From Hofstenia miamia (Eukaryota > Xenacoelomorpha > Acoela > Hofsteniidae): a stretch of 29,747 bases of DNA. Position numbers and translations under genes: made by a program. Of this stretch, positions 11,116-20,577 are shown one piece after another; position 1 is the first letter of the stretch; each line of letters starts with the position of its first letter. The DNA is taken from positions 118,688 through 148,434 of the forward strand of contig CABFPE010000534.1 of NCBI GenBank assembly GCA_900660155.1. The letters are read 5' to 3'. The notes under the pieces were generated by a model. The model was not told the origin of the DNA. It worked only from the letters and a program-made list of their open reading frames with translations, and ran no database searches.

Positions 11116-12513
11116 ATTAAAATTCTTTCCTTGAATACGTGTCCTATAGGGGGAAATTTGCTTGTCAAGCATATCAACACCTCCCATGCTATGATTGTAT
11201 TCAGCAATGCATTTGGGCATGTAAGCCAAAAATAAGGCATAAACCTAACTCGACTTTTTATAATAACTATTAGTTGGGTAGACATAGCTATAATTTGTTG
11301 CAGCTGATACCCGTTTGTTATCATTCCATCTTGTGATTAGTATTTCATTAGCACAATCAAATCTGTAATCAATGGAGCCTCTTTCTTTTTTACAATCAAT
11401 CAAAGGACACTTCTTGCAACGATTCTCTCATATAGTACCAGTTGCCTTCAGACGTTTTTCTTTCAGCAAAGACAGAGTTTCAATGCTAGTGAAAAAATTA
11501 TCAAAAAATAGTTGGTATGATTGATAATTTTTGGGTAAAACTTCTGTCATTTTTTTTACTACTCTCATCCCAAGTGGTTCTTTTCCATCACTATCACCCT
11601 TCCCATAGTATGGATCAAAATTATAAATGTACCCATTGGCACTGCAGAGACACCAAAATTTATATCCAAATTTGATTGGCTTTCCTCGCATAAACATCTT
11701 AGCAGAATGCATCCCATAATATTTTATCATCATTTCATCTAAAGAAAGATGAGATGAAAAGACTCCAAATTGCATATATTTATTTTTCAGTTTATTTAGA
11801 TAGGGTCTAAGCTTCGCAAATTTGTCTTTCTTATCCAAATTGGAATTATCACATAGGTGGAGGTATTTCTTTATTTCTCTATATCTTGCTCTAGTCATAG
11901 CATTATAAACAATGGGCACACCAGCGTCTGGAAGCAGTTCCCAGTACATCTCCTCTTGAGGTTCTCTGTGATACCCGGTGAAAAGAAGTATTCCAATGAA
12001 GATTTTGAGTTCATTACTAGTAAGAGTGAATTCATGGTTATTGTTCTGCTTTGCATATTCAATGCTATAATCAATTATATCCTGTAATATATCTTGTGAA
12101 AAAAAGAGCTCAAAGATTTCTTCCACTGTGTGGTTTCCATGATTTACTATTGTTGTCATGTCTATTTCTGTTGTTTTTGTCATTTCTTCCGAATAAACTG
12201 GATTCATTTTCTTCCATTTTGGGGCAGATATACTGAAGCTCTTTTGTGTTTCTTGTTGCACTTGTGAAACTGAGCCTTGTTCCTCGTATGTACCATGCAC
12301 TTCATATGTTCCAGCAAATTCATTTACAACAGAATCATCATCAGCATCATTTTCATCTAAATCATCTTCGTCTGTTAGATCATCAACTTCAGGTGGGATA
12401 ATGGCCACTTGAATATCTACAAGCAAATCATTGTCAATATTTCCGTCATCACTCAGTTCTTCGAGATAGTTGGATATTTCTTGTTGTGTAAGACCTTTCC
12501 TTGGGCGAGACAT
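11116..12513 (-). pseudogene. piggyBac (PGBD) transposase, truncated and stop-interrupted
   Basis: DDE transposase of the piggyBac superfamily (cut-and-paste at TTAA). I chose the ATG at 12513 (MSRPRKGLTQQ), not the upstream one at 12543, because this start is acidic and family-like. An acidic N-terminal region (residues about 20-70) precedes the core. Catalytic Asp 259 lies in SLDEMMIKYYG and Asp 338 in LFFDNFFTS, close to the positions 268 and 346 of the Trichoplusia element. The frame stops at TGA 11428-11430 where Arg is usual (CGA to TGA would explain it). Homology continues past it: ENRCKKCPL, YDYRFD-like and RWNDNKRV blocks, then YNHSMGGVDMLDKQIS containing the third Asp. Further stops lie at 11245-11247 and 11113-11115. 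Homology then ends, so the last quarter and the cysteine-rich tail are missing. Confidence 0.95.
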
Positions 12514-12655
12514 AATTCTATTGAAGCAAATGGAAAAAAGCAAATATTATCACTCAAATTGAGAGTTTATGCTTCATTAGTCGTTCAAATAACATTCCAT
12601 CTCAATATTTTGGATTTTGTAAAAAAAGTGAAAATATATTCAATAGCTACTGGAA

Positions 12656-13031
12656 GTCGCCAGCGTCCCATAAATGGGCTTTATAAACTGACTAATTAGG
12701 CTCTAAAAGACATATTTTGAAGATTCTAGATGTTTGTGGATATTTCTTATAAATAAAAAATACCGTCCCATTTATGCGACGCTGGCGGAATATGATATTA
12801 TGATGGTAAAAATATATTCACTTGAAATTTATGTCTGAAATGATTGAAAAACGGATTAGTATAGAAGCCAATTATTTCATAAATATAATAAAACATAGGG
12901 ATCTGGTGTTTTGGATTGAAAGGTAGGGTTCGTTTCAACAATACTATACTACCAAATAACATTAATTAACAATTTTCAGTGAGTGAAATATATCGAATTT
13001 TCCAACCGTCCCATTAATGGGACGCTGGCGG
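12656..13031. repeat. Three copies of a palindromic subterminal motif
   Basis: The unit is CCGCCAGCGTCCCAT followed by TAATGGGACGG. Copies are at 12656-12679, 12763-12788 and 13006-13031; the first is inverted relative to the other two. The centre (CCCATTAATGGG) is itself a palindrome. The position between the terminus and the transposase suggests transposase-binding subterminal repeats or a promoter operator. Confidence 0.85.
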
Positions 13032-13043
13032 GTAATGGGTTAA

Positions 13044-13800
13044 GATTAATTTTCAATTTTATTTTTGGACAATTTCTGTGGTTTTCTTGGATTGTTTGTA
13101 CGACGAAAAATTTATATTCTTTAAGCTCAATTAGTTTCAAATAGCATCAAATACTATATATGATACTATTCATAAATTTCGAAAAATCTTTTCTATCAAC
13201 AGTAACTCTTTGTATATTTTTATATACCTTCTGAGAATAAGCTTTTTTTGTTTAACCAACTATTAACTGGCGTTTTTTAATTAAAAAATTGTGAATTGCT
13301 TTCTGAAAAAAGAGGATTTAAGTGACATTAAAATAGGTTTTATTTTCTTTCGGTAAATTATTTTATAGTACACTTTTTAAAATTAAAATTTTTTTTGAGT
13401 CTCTGTTTACACGTTTTTAGAACTAGACAATGAAATTAAGCTTCTCCGTCTTTGGGCTGGATTTCACAACTTTTCGCAAAAGGACAATTCCTATTGAAAA
13501 TTTCATAATCTGATTCCTTATGTAGGAAAACATTTCATGAACATGTACAAATGCCAGTTCAAATTATGTCTGTAGAAGTGTAGAATCATCAAGTAAAGTA
13601 TTGGAAGAGTTTCTTTGTATGAAAATAAGGGGGAATTGAACTATATAATATTGAAACACTTGAATTAAATAAAAGAGTTGCAGATACTGCTGGAAAATAT
13701 AAATTTGACTTTTATTCTTATAGTTGTATTGCATTTTCCAAAAAAAAATCAATCCCAATAACCATCACTATGATCTCCAAAGATAAACTCGGGTGCAGGC
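13044..13800. other. AT-rich non-coding stretch
   Basis: Nothing recognisable; flanking host DNA between the piggyBac end and the TGCGGTGC cluster. The minus-strand open frame at 13564-13758 is low-complexity. Confidence 0.4.
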
Positions 13801-14105
13801 TGCGGTGCATTGCTTGTACTGAATTTCAAATACACGCAGGTTGCGGTGCGCTGCGATTGGACATTTTTATTTTACTACATGTGTAATACTAAGCTAATAC
13901 AATATTAATCATACTATGAAGTCTACATAATATAAAATATTTGACATCATTCACTCAATAAAACAAAAGTAATAAAGAATTAATTCGGTGACTTACATTT
14001 TTTTGCAAAATTACTTGAAATGACGCCGCGTCGTTAGAAAATAGTGGATGCGGGTGAGTTTTTCTAACAGACCTGCGGTGCGCCCACTCACTGCGGGTGC
14101 GGTGC
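13801..14105 (+). repeat. GC-rich cluster of TGCGGTGC motifs
   Basis: TGCGGTGC occurs at 13801-13808, 13842-13849, 14074-14081 and 14098-14105, all in one orientation, in two pairs about 230 bp apart around an AT-rich core. The arrangement looks like the subterminal parts of a non-autonomous DNA transposon, but I could not find clear terminal inverted repeats or a target duplication. Confidence 0.45.
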
Positions 14106-14178
14106 AATGTGGTTATAAAAATTGCACCAGCGTCCATTTATAACGATCTCATGTGAAATCATGTGAGGCTTCTGCTAG

Positions 14179-14412
14179 GAATATCTCTTAAAGTCATCGC
14201 TACACAGCAGCACTAGCCGTTCTCATTGTTTCATTGTTCGTGTTAAAACTGATCATTATCACCAGAAGGGATCTCATGACGAGGATTCAGAGGCATCATC
14301 AGCTCGAAATGTTTTAGTCATAGAAGATCAGCAATTCCCTTTAAACTATTCTTTATCAAATTTCGGGCTCATTGTTTGGGCGCCTTATTTCGTTTCAAGA
14401 GCCAATTATTAA
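14179..14412 (+). other. Unidentified 77-codon open segment without ATG
   Basis: Between a TAG at 14176-14178 and a TAA at 14410-14412 one frame is open and looks like protein: SHCFIVRVKTDHYHQ, KGSHDEDSEASSARN, VLVIEDQQFPLNYSLSNFG and LIVWAPYFVSRANY. There is no ATG, so it would need an upstream exon; AG dinucleotides after pyrimidine-poor sequence (ATTATCACCAG at 14265) are only fair acceptors. Base composition is well above the local GC level. It may be a terminal exon or a piece of an old transposable element. I recognise no family. Confidence 0.3.
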
Positions 14413-15094
14413 CTAAATTTCCAAGAACTTAAAAAAAGTTCTCATCTGTCAAACTATTGAAATTTAGAACACCCATACTTGATTGAATAATAATGTTTTG
14501 TGTATTCGAATGAACAGATTACTGTTGAACTTTTGAAATTTTATTTGTATTATTTGATCGACGTAAACTTTAATCAAGTGTTTGAAAAATGAATTTGCTT
14601 CAAAAAAGATTAGATTTGCAAAACTTCCATTCGATGAAATAAATATAAGAAATTTATGCTTTTTTCCAATTCAAAATTTAATCAATTTTTAAGTAAAAAT
14701 GATAGTTTAGTCTATAAAATGATTTATAGTTTGAAAACTAAGTAATACACAGATTGATGAAAAATTTAGATATTTACTATTACCATATAAACAGGTCCAT
14801 TTACTACAAATAAGTAATCAAAAATTTTGGTGAGCACTATTCGATTTAATAAATGAGCATTTAAGTTATCATAAACTATAGATGATTGCAGCTTAGGACT
14901 AAATATGGCCTATTTGCTTTTTGAAATAGATACACTGTTATTGACAAAAATTTAGATTTGAGGCCAATTAGAAGTTATAAATGCAGTCTTAAAGGACTTA
15001 GTCTGTATGAATTTGCCCATCTTGTCCTGAAAATGAACTGAAGATGATTATTTAAAATCTAATATATTCACTGCTAAAGTTCTATCTGTAAATG
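14413..15094. other. AT-rich non-coding stretch
   Basis: No coding, RNA or repeat signal that I can support. Confidence 0.4.
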
Positions 15095-15235
15095 GGGAGT
15101 TTTGAGCGCTCCTTTAATTCGGTATACTGGCAAGGGCCCAAGTCCAGAAAATCCTCCAAGGATCATAATTACAAAATGTCAAAACCGTTCTGTCACCAAA
15201 GACGTATTGCTTTGAGCTGCTTGTGCATTTAGTTT
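15095..15235 (-). pseudogene. Possible Tc1/mariner transposase remnant
   Basis: On the minus strand one frame reads KLNAQAAQSNTSLVTERF, a TGA, then HFVIMILGGFSGLG and PLPVYRIKGALKTP. The second part resembles the VMVWGGFS-GPL-G block before the second catalytic Asp of Tc1/mariner transposases. Only about 47 codons can be followed, with one stop, and no terminal repeats are seen. The plus strand also has a 46-codon frame here (ATG near 15092), so the assignment is tentative. Confidence 0.3.
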
Positions 15236-16531
15236 CAGAAAAGTTGTATTTTGTGCAGTTTTTAGTTAACTTTATCATTTCATAATATTCTTTCAATGAG
15301 GTTTTACTTCATGTGTAATTAGTTCTTTTAAGCGAGCCATTTTCAACTGAAAGTACCAGTTGTCAGTCAATGTTGGGTATATAACAAATAAATGAAGCCT
15401 TACAAGTTAGTTTTCAAAAAACGTTGGAAGTACGTTCTGATCTGAAAACGAACTAGACATATATTAGGTCATTAAAAATAATATATTAGATGTGCTTGAT
15501 CACAAATATTTTGACAAATTATATCTTGATTATTTATATTTTCATATAATTGCACACCAAGGAACGCAACTGTATTATATATTTACCATTCAAGGTAATG
15601 TGGTTCTGTAAACCAATATGGTTGGATAAAGCTTGTAGTCACCTCTGTTTTTTATGTATTATAAATTCAAAAGGTAAGATGTCCAAATATGATGTGTGTG
15701 CCTTACGTTCATTTTGCAGATAATATTGTATATTGGAAATCTAACATTTCATCATTAATGACAAGAAAAATATATTCTTTTTTGCCAGAAGTTAGCATTT
15801 ACTGCCAGTCCTTAAATCAGTTATCAATGACATTAAACTTAGAGATTTCTTAAAAAATAAAATTGAAAAAAATTGATTAGAACAAGTCCTGTTTGCATTA
15901 AGCTTCAAATAGCTCTCATTTCTAATTTCTGGAATAAGTGTATATTTGAAGTATCGGTATCTTTTGCATTGTTTGTTACAAAGTTTTCATTTCACAAAAA
16001 TCAATTTATTACAGAAAATAACTTAAAGATACTCAATATTTATGAAAAATCCATAAGTTTTAATGATAGTGCAGATGTTCCACTTTTGCAAGAATATCTA
16101 TTGCGAACATGTTATGCATATAGTTGGTTTTGATTAGTTTAACTACTTCCCTTTCCTCAATTTTTTCTAATATTACAAATTGCACCTCACACAAATTTGA
16201 CACAATTTTGTAACACTACTTCAGTTCAGAACCGATATAATCCAATAAAAATAATGCTAATTCGAACCATTCACTTCAAAGAATAACTTCTATTCTTCTA
16301 AAGGTAGACCAATTTTGGGAACTTAGAAATTTATTATAAAATTCAACCACTCAAATTCAAAGTCCTAATTTGTTTATGAAGATAATTAAATGTTAACTAC
16401 AAATTGTGCATATTCAAAATTGTTTCTGAATTGCATAGTATATTTTCTGCATTTGGGTTGATTTGCAAGCACGTTTGCATAATAATTAAGTCTGTTCTTT
16501 AAAAATTTTGCCCTTTTTCAATACATCGCAG
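15236..16531. other. AT-rich non-coding stretch
   Basis: No supported gene. The plus-strand frame 15873-16133 has low-complexity composition and no splice or family evidence. Confidence 0.4.
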
Positions 16532-16678
16532 AAGCCCGGCCGGATAATGCCCATCTGTTATTATATTTGAACCGTTCCCTCCAAGCGGAAGAAGGACTTG
16601 TGAGGTATGGAATTCTAAGAATGCAACAACTTGCTAGTGATTGCTTTCACCTCTTCGGTGTTCTTACAAACTTCTTGG
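16532..16678 (+). CDS. Candidate coding exon of an unidentified gene
   Basis: After the acceptor (CCCTTTTTCAATACATCGCAG) the frame reads ARPDNAHLLLYLNRSL, QAEEGLVRYGILRMQQ and LASDCFHLFGVLTNFLG, in sequence clearly richer in GC than its surroundings. It enters with two bases of a split codon and can leave at TTGG|GTATCT (16678) in phase 1, making a symmetric 147-nt exon. A stronger-looking donor at GTGAG|GTATGG (16604) would give a 73-nt exon. Unspliced, the frame runs to TAA at 16756-16758. Its entry phase fits the exit phase of the exon at 421-502. The region is helical and leucine-rich; I recognise no family. The thymosin gene lies 270 bp away, tail to tail. Confidence 0.5.
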
Positions 16679-16880
16679 GTATCTCTTTAGTATACTCGTA
16701 TATTTCCTTATCAAATATTATAATATATTTCAAATATGTATGCCATCTAGTGAGCTAAAATATAATCTGTATTAAACTTTTAAATAATTTCAAGTCTCTT
16801 ACTAATACGCAATTACAACCAATAAGCACTACCACACCTAAAATGTTGTGCATAGAACTTAATCAAAATATATATTCTAT

Positions 16881-16886
16881 TTTAAT
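16881..16886 (-). terminator. Possible poly(A) signal of the thymosin gene
   Basis: On the minus strand this reads ATTAAA, 65 bp after the thymosin stop codon. It is a common variant of AATAAA, but the AT-rich background makes chance matches frequent. Confidence 0.25.
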
Positions 16887-16950
16887 AGGAACAAAGCAAA
16901 TCGAAATGCTGACAAAAATGCATATTTGAAATTCTAAACTTCTTCTTGCC

Positions 16951-17968
16951 TTAGGCTTCTTGGGTCTGTTTTTCTGCTTCTATGACTAAAAACAGAAATA
17001 ATGATTACAACAGTTTACAATTTTAAGAAAAATAGTTTTAACGCGAAATCTCATTTTGAACATATGAGTAATAAAACTTCCAAATACTGTTTCAGTAAGC
17101 ACACAAACATTTTATTGCATTGCAATGTAATGTTGCTAGGACTTTAAAAAACGTAGCAAAGCAAGAACTTCAAAGACATAAAAATACCAAGATTTCGATA
17201 GCTATAATGTGTATATATGGATAGTTTCTTGTAATATGTATGACTGCCCTTAGTGGTGGTGAAATTGGTGGCAGAGATTCCAGTCCCCCTCCCCATTAAA
17301 ATCAACTTTTCAAATAAACTCAATATTTTAAAAGTTAAACAGTAAAAGCCTCTCAGTTATATTATGCTGTACTTATAAAAGTATTAGAGTTTATTTTACT
17401 TATTGAATGAAAATTACATTATCAAAATTGTAATTTCAATTACAAATAACTTTTGACATTTAAAGTCAGAGTAAAAAATACCTTCTTTTGTAGGCAACGG
17501 ATTTTTTTCTTGGGTCTCCACATGCTTTAGACTGGCGCCTCTTTTGATCTGATACTGCATGACTGTTGNNNNNNNNNNNNNNNNNNNNNTTAAAATCAAC
17601 TTTTCAAATAAACTCAATATTTTAAAAGTTAAACAGTAAAAGCCTCTCAGTTATATTATGCTGTACTTATAAAAGTATTAGAGTTTATTTTACTTATTGA
17701 ATGAAAATTACATTATCAAAATTGTAATTTCAATTACAAATAACTTTTGACATTTAAAGTCAGAGTAAAAAATACCTTCTTTTGTAGGCAACGGATTTTT
17801 TTCTTGGGTCTCCACATGCTTTAGACTGGCGCCTCTTTTGATCTGATACTGCATGACTGTTGTAGGATCTAACTCTTGCTTCGGGGGATCTACATGTTTC
17901 AGTTTGTCGGAATCGAAGGCTTTAACAGATTCACCAATTTTAGCCATATCTGGATTTGTTTCGGCCAT
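16951..17968 (-). CDS. Beta-thymosin, two-repeat (join 17968-17776, 16985-16951)
   Basis: Actin-monomer-binding protein of the beta-thymosin/WH2 group, acting in the cytoplasm. The two exons join in phase 1 (AAAGAAG|GTATTT donor, CTGTTTTTAG|TC acceptor) to give 75 residues. The first repeat (about residues 13-36) has the helix ESVKAFDSDKLKHV. The second (about 41-75) carries the diagnostic LKHVETQEKNPLPTKE and ends VIEAEKQTQEA. Vertebrate beta-thymosins have about 43 residues and one repeat; two repeats are usual in invertebrates. The first repeat has LKHVDPPKQ in place of the TET-EKNPLP linker, so it may bind actin differently. An AG acceptor abuts the ATG directly (TTTTTAG|ATGG), so a 5'UTR intron or a trans-spliced leader precedes it. 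The intron contains an assembly gap and duplication. Confidence 0.93.
17296..17568 (+). repeat. Duplicate block, copy A (assembly artefact likely)
   Basis: These 273 bp are identical, base for base, to 17590-17862. The block stops abruptly at the run of N. It includes the 3' part of thymosin exon 1 (17482-17568) and its donor. Confidence 0.9.
17482..17568 (-). pseudogene. Partial second copy of thymosin exon 1
   Basis: It encodes the last part of exon 1 (from about TTVMQYQIKRGASLKHV to PLPTKE) with the same donor, but its upstream half is missing at the gap. Perfect identity with the full copy argues for a scaffold overlap that was not merged rather than a real exon duplication. Confidence 0.8.
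17569..17589. other. Assembly gap of 21 N
   Basis: A run of 21 undetermined bases sits exactly between two identical 273-bp blocks. Confidence 0.99.
17590..17862 (+). repeat. Duplicate block, copy B
   Basis: Identical to 17296-17568; begins at the first base after the gap. It contains the 3' part of the complete thymosin exon 1. Confidence 0.9.
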
Positions 17969-20082
17969 CTAAAAATGCTAATATCAAAAATATATTTAAA
18001 ATTGAAGCAATTACAGGGTATTTCCAATCGTTTTTTTCTAGCAGGGCTTTGAAAATTGAAATTTTTTATATTTTGATTTGGTGCAGAAATAGGCTTTGTG
18101 TGTAAATTGAATAAAAACTTATCCGTTTCTTGGAAGACTTAAAAGTATATGCATACTTAGAGCTTACGATCCCTATGTGTTATCAAATATACCAATATAC
18201 TTTGTAATACCAAATTTTGAATACTAAGCAATTGTAATTCCAATGGTGAGTTGCTAATTTGTTACAAAACTAGAAGGTGATGGCAAAAACCAATGAAAGT
18301 GCTGGGAACCGAAAATGAGGAATTCACATAATTCAAAAAAATTCAAAAACAGATAAAGAAATAACTTACAAGGCTTAAGCAACAAGAAGCAGGCTTGTCT
18401 AAAAACTATGAATTTTTTATGGCAATCATTTCAGTAAATGTATAGTATGGAGTATAGAAATGATTTGCAAATCGAAATAATTTCATGGAATTAAAAATTG
18501 AAACATATGGGCCTCCTCAAACCTAAGAAATGCTAAAAACTCAAATTTAAAAAAAATATGGAAATAAGGAATTTTTCTGAATCTGACACATTGATCAACA
18601 CCCCATTTAAAATATAGAGAGACTTGCCAAATTAACAAACTTAAAAAAATACTTGTTTGTCTCGTATAAATATAATGGTTGAAAATATAATAATTTGACA
18701 AAGATTGGCCAATACGACGTCAAAACTGAATTGCAAAACAACCATTCCCTCTGATATAATGATACTGATTCACACCATCAGTTTGAGTTTTTCGAACAAG
18801 CTATTTTGAACTATACTGAATGGAACTTAATAATTACAGATACCCGCATTTATATCTATCTCCATCTTTGCTCACTTTTTCGTTCAGTATATTGAGAGGT
18901 TGTCATAGAAACACTGTGTAATAAGCATTGTTTTATGTTATCTTGGTTAAACCCCTGATCAAAATGATCAAAAGCATAGAAGAATTGCAATAATTATTCA
19001 CCGCAGCTTTCAATCAATATTAGCAAAACCAACTTTAACCGTTATGAAAATATGTGGACATTTAGGAAATAGTAAAAATAGATATGAAAATAAGAGAGCA
19101 ATGAAGAGAAACTTCGTTTCCATATGCAACCCTGAGTATTTGATTCTTAACATAAAATTTTTTGGAAAAAAAATATTTTCAACAAAGCATATATTGATTT
19201 GATTTGAACTTAATAAACACAAGTAATGACTATTTAAAATTTAATCAACACCAAAATAGTCACAAGCAGTCCAGATTTTCAAGTGTTGAGCTATCGTAAA
19301 TGTAAGCATTGCATCTTTTATACCAGAATGTAGCACAATATTGACCTATAAATTTTATAAAAAATTGCATGCATGTTTCTTTATTTAATAAATAAGCAAT
19401 AGAAAAATTTCAATTTTTAAAATTCGTACCCATGTGGATGAATTAATTATAACTGAAACCATTTTTACAAATCCCCAAAGTTTGCTCTATGCCTTAAAGA
19501 GCTTAAATTATATGCGAGTTTCCAAACTTTGAAATTCAACAAAACTAATTTTAATAATTGTAACAATAAAGAAAATTTGGGGTTCATTGATATTGATAAA
19601 AATTAAAAGCGATTGATCGCCTCAATGACAATCTGTTTGAAACAAGCATTCAACTGCAAAACGTCGCGCATTCAAAGTTATAAGAAGGCAATCAGAGATT
19701 AAAGCAAACATTCTGTGTTTTCAATTCGCAAACATTGTTTTTTGAGCTTGGCAAATATTCGCATGTTGTCAATTTCAGAGTTATGCAAATACGCAGCATT
19801 AAATCAAGGATTAAAACAGTTAAGGACATCGTAACGGAACCCAAAGTTTAGAGGTCGTCAATTAAACTTTGCACGATAAACTTGAACAACTTTTCATGCA
19901 CAGTTGGATTTTTGTACATCAATCAAAACTAAGATCTGCAAATTTAGCAAAAACTGGAGACATACACACTAAATGAGATTTTTCTGGATGGGTTCAGTGC
20001 AATTTGAAAAATGCTTGATCTGTGAGAAATTTTCGAAAAATATCACATTTGAACTGCGACCTACATGACCTGTGGATAATCC

Positions 20083-20087
<5 letters not shown>
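17969..20087. other. Upstream region of thymosin and AT-rich non-coding DNA
   Basis: This holds the thymosin 5' flank (minus strand) but no recognisable first exon or TATA element. The rest is AT-rich with no supported gene. The short open frames at 18483-18701 and 19010-19222 are chance level. Confidence 0.4.

Positions 20088-20113
<26 letters not shown>
20088..20113. repeat. (TA)n microsatellite
   Basis: About 13 TA units directly border the first TTTGGCATTAAGTA motif of the candidate fold-back element. Confidence 0.95.
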
Positions 20114-20114
<1 letters not shown>

Positions 20115-20515
20115 TTGGCATTAAGTATATAAAAACTCTAAAAAGGTGTTACTTAGTGCCAAATTCTTTAATTATGAATTGAGTAGAATTCGTTTTCTCA
20201 TCTACTACTTCAAATACATTAATATATTAATTTTGGAAAAAAAAATTTTTCAACTTCAACTTTTTAAAGAAAAATCACTTATTTGGCACTAAGTAAAATA
20301 TACATTTGTTGTTGCTTAGCGACAAATATAAATTTTAGTCACATATGAAAAACAATGTGTGCAAATTTAAGTTCATATCTTCTAGCTAAAGTTAAAACAA
20401 TCATGTATACTTTGTCAAAGAACAATCAAGATGAAAAAAATATTTTAAAACGAAAAAAAGAATAAAAATGTTGTACATTTACTTAACATCAAAAAAGGAC
20501 TTCTGAGCGCCAAAT
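20113..20515. mobile_element. Candidate fold-back element with five copies of a 16-bp motif
   Basis: The motif TTACTTAGTGCCAAAT, or its complement, recurs at 20113-20127 (inverted), 20149-20164, 20281-20296 (inverted, exact complement of the previous copy), 20312-20327 (TTGCTTAGCGACAAAT) and 20501-20515 (TTCTGAGCGCCAAAT). The outermost copies face each other like degenerate terminal repeats, and (TA)n tracts lie outside both ends. There is no coding capacity. It resembles a TA-targeting non-autonomous element, but the family is unknown. Confidence 0.55.
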
Positions 20516-20529
20516 ATAAATGAATTCCT

Positions 20530-20535
<6 letters not shown>

Positions 20536-20575
<40 letters not shown>
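20536..20575. repeat. (TA)n microsatellite
   Basis: About 20 TA units to the right of the candidate fold-back element. Confidence 0.95.

Positions 20576-20576
<1 letters not shown>

Positions 20577-20577
<1 letters not shown>

Larger units (their letters stand above)
11116..13039 (-). mobile_element. piggyBac element, 5' end intact, 3' end lost
   Basis: Read on the minus strand, the element begins next to TTAA (13040-13043) with CCCATTACCCGCCAGCG, a piggyBac-style terminus. A 500-bp leader with three copies of a palindromic motif separates it from the transposase ATG at 12513. No matching terminus is visible beyond the point where transposase homology stops (about 11116). A LINE fragment of opposite orientation lies there instead, so the distal half was lost by deletion or rearrangement. 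Confidence 0.85.

Noticed and set aside
10974..11324. 116-codon minus frame
   Set aside because: It is a shifted frame over the piggyBac C-terminal region and the antisense of the LINE tail; the real homology is in other frames.
11857..12699. Plus-strand frames opposite the piggyBac transposase
   Set aside because: Antisense shadows with no family resemblance.
20113..20515. CRISPR-like array
   Set aside because: The motifs alternate in orientation, diverge and are unevenly spaced, in a eukaryotic context; this is a fold-back element, not a CRISPR array.
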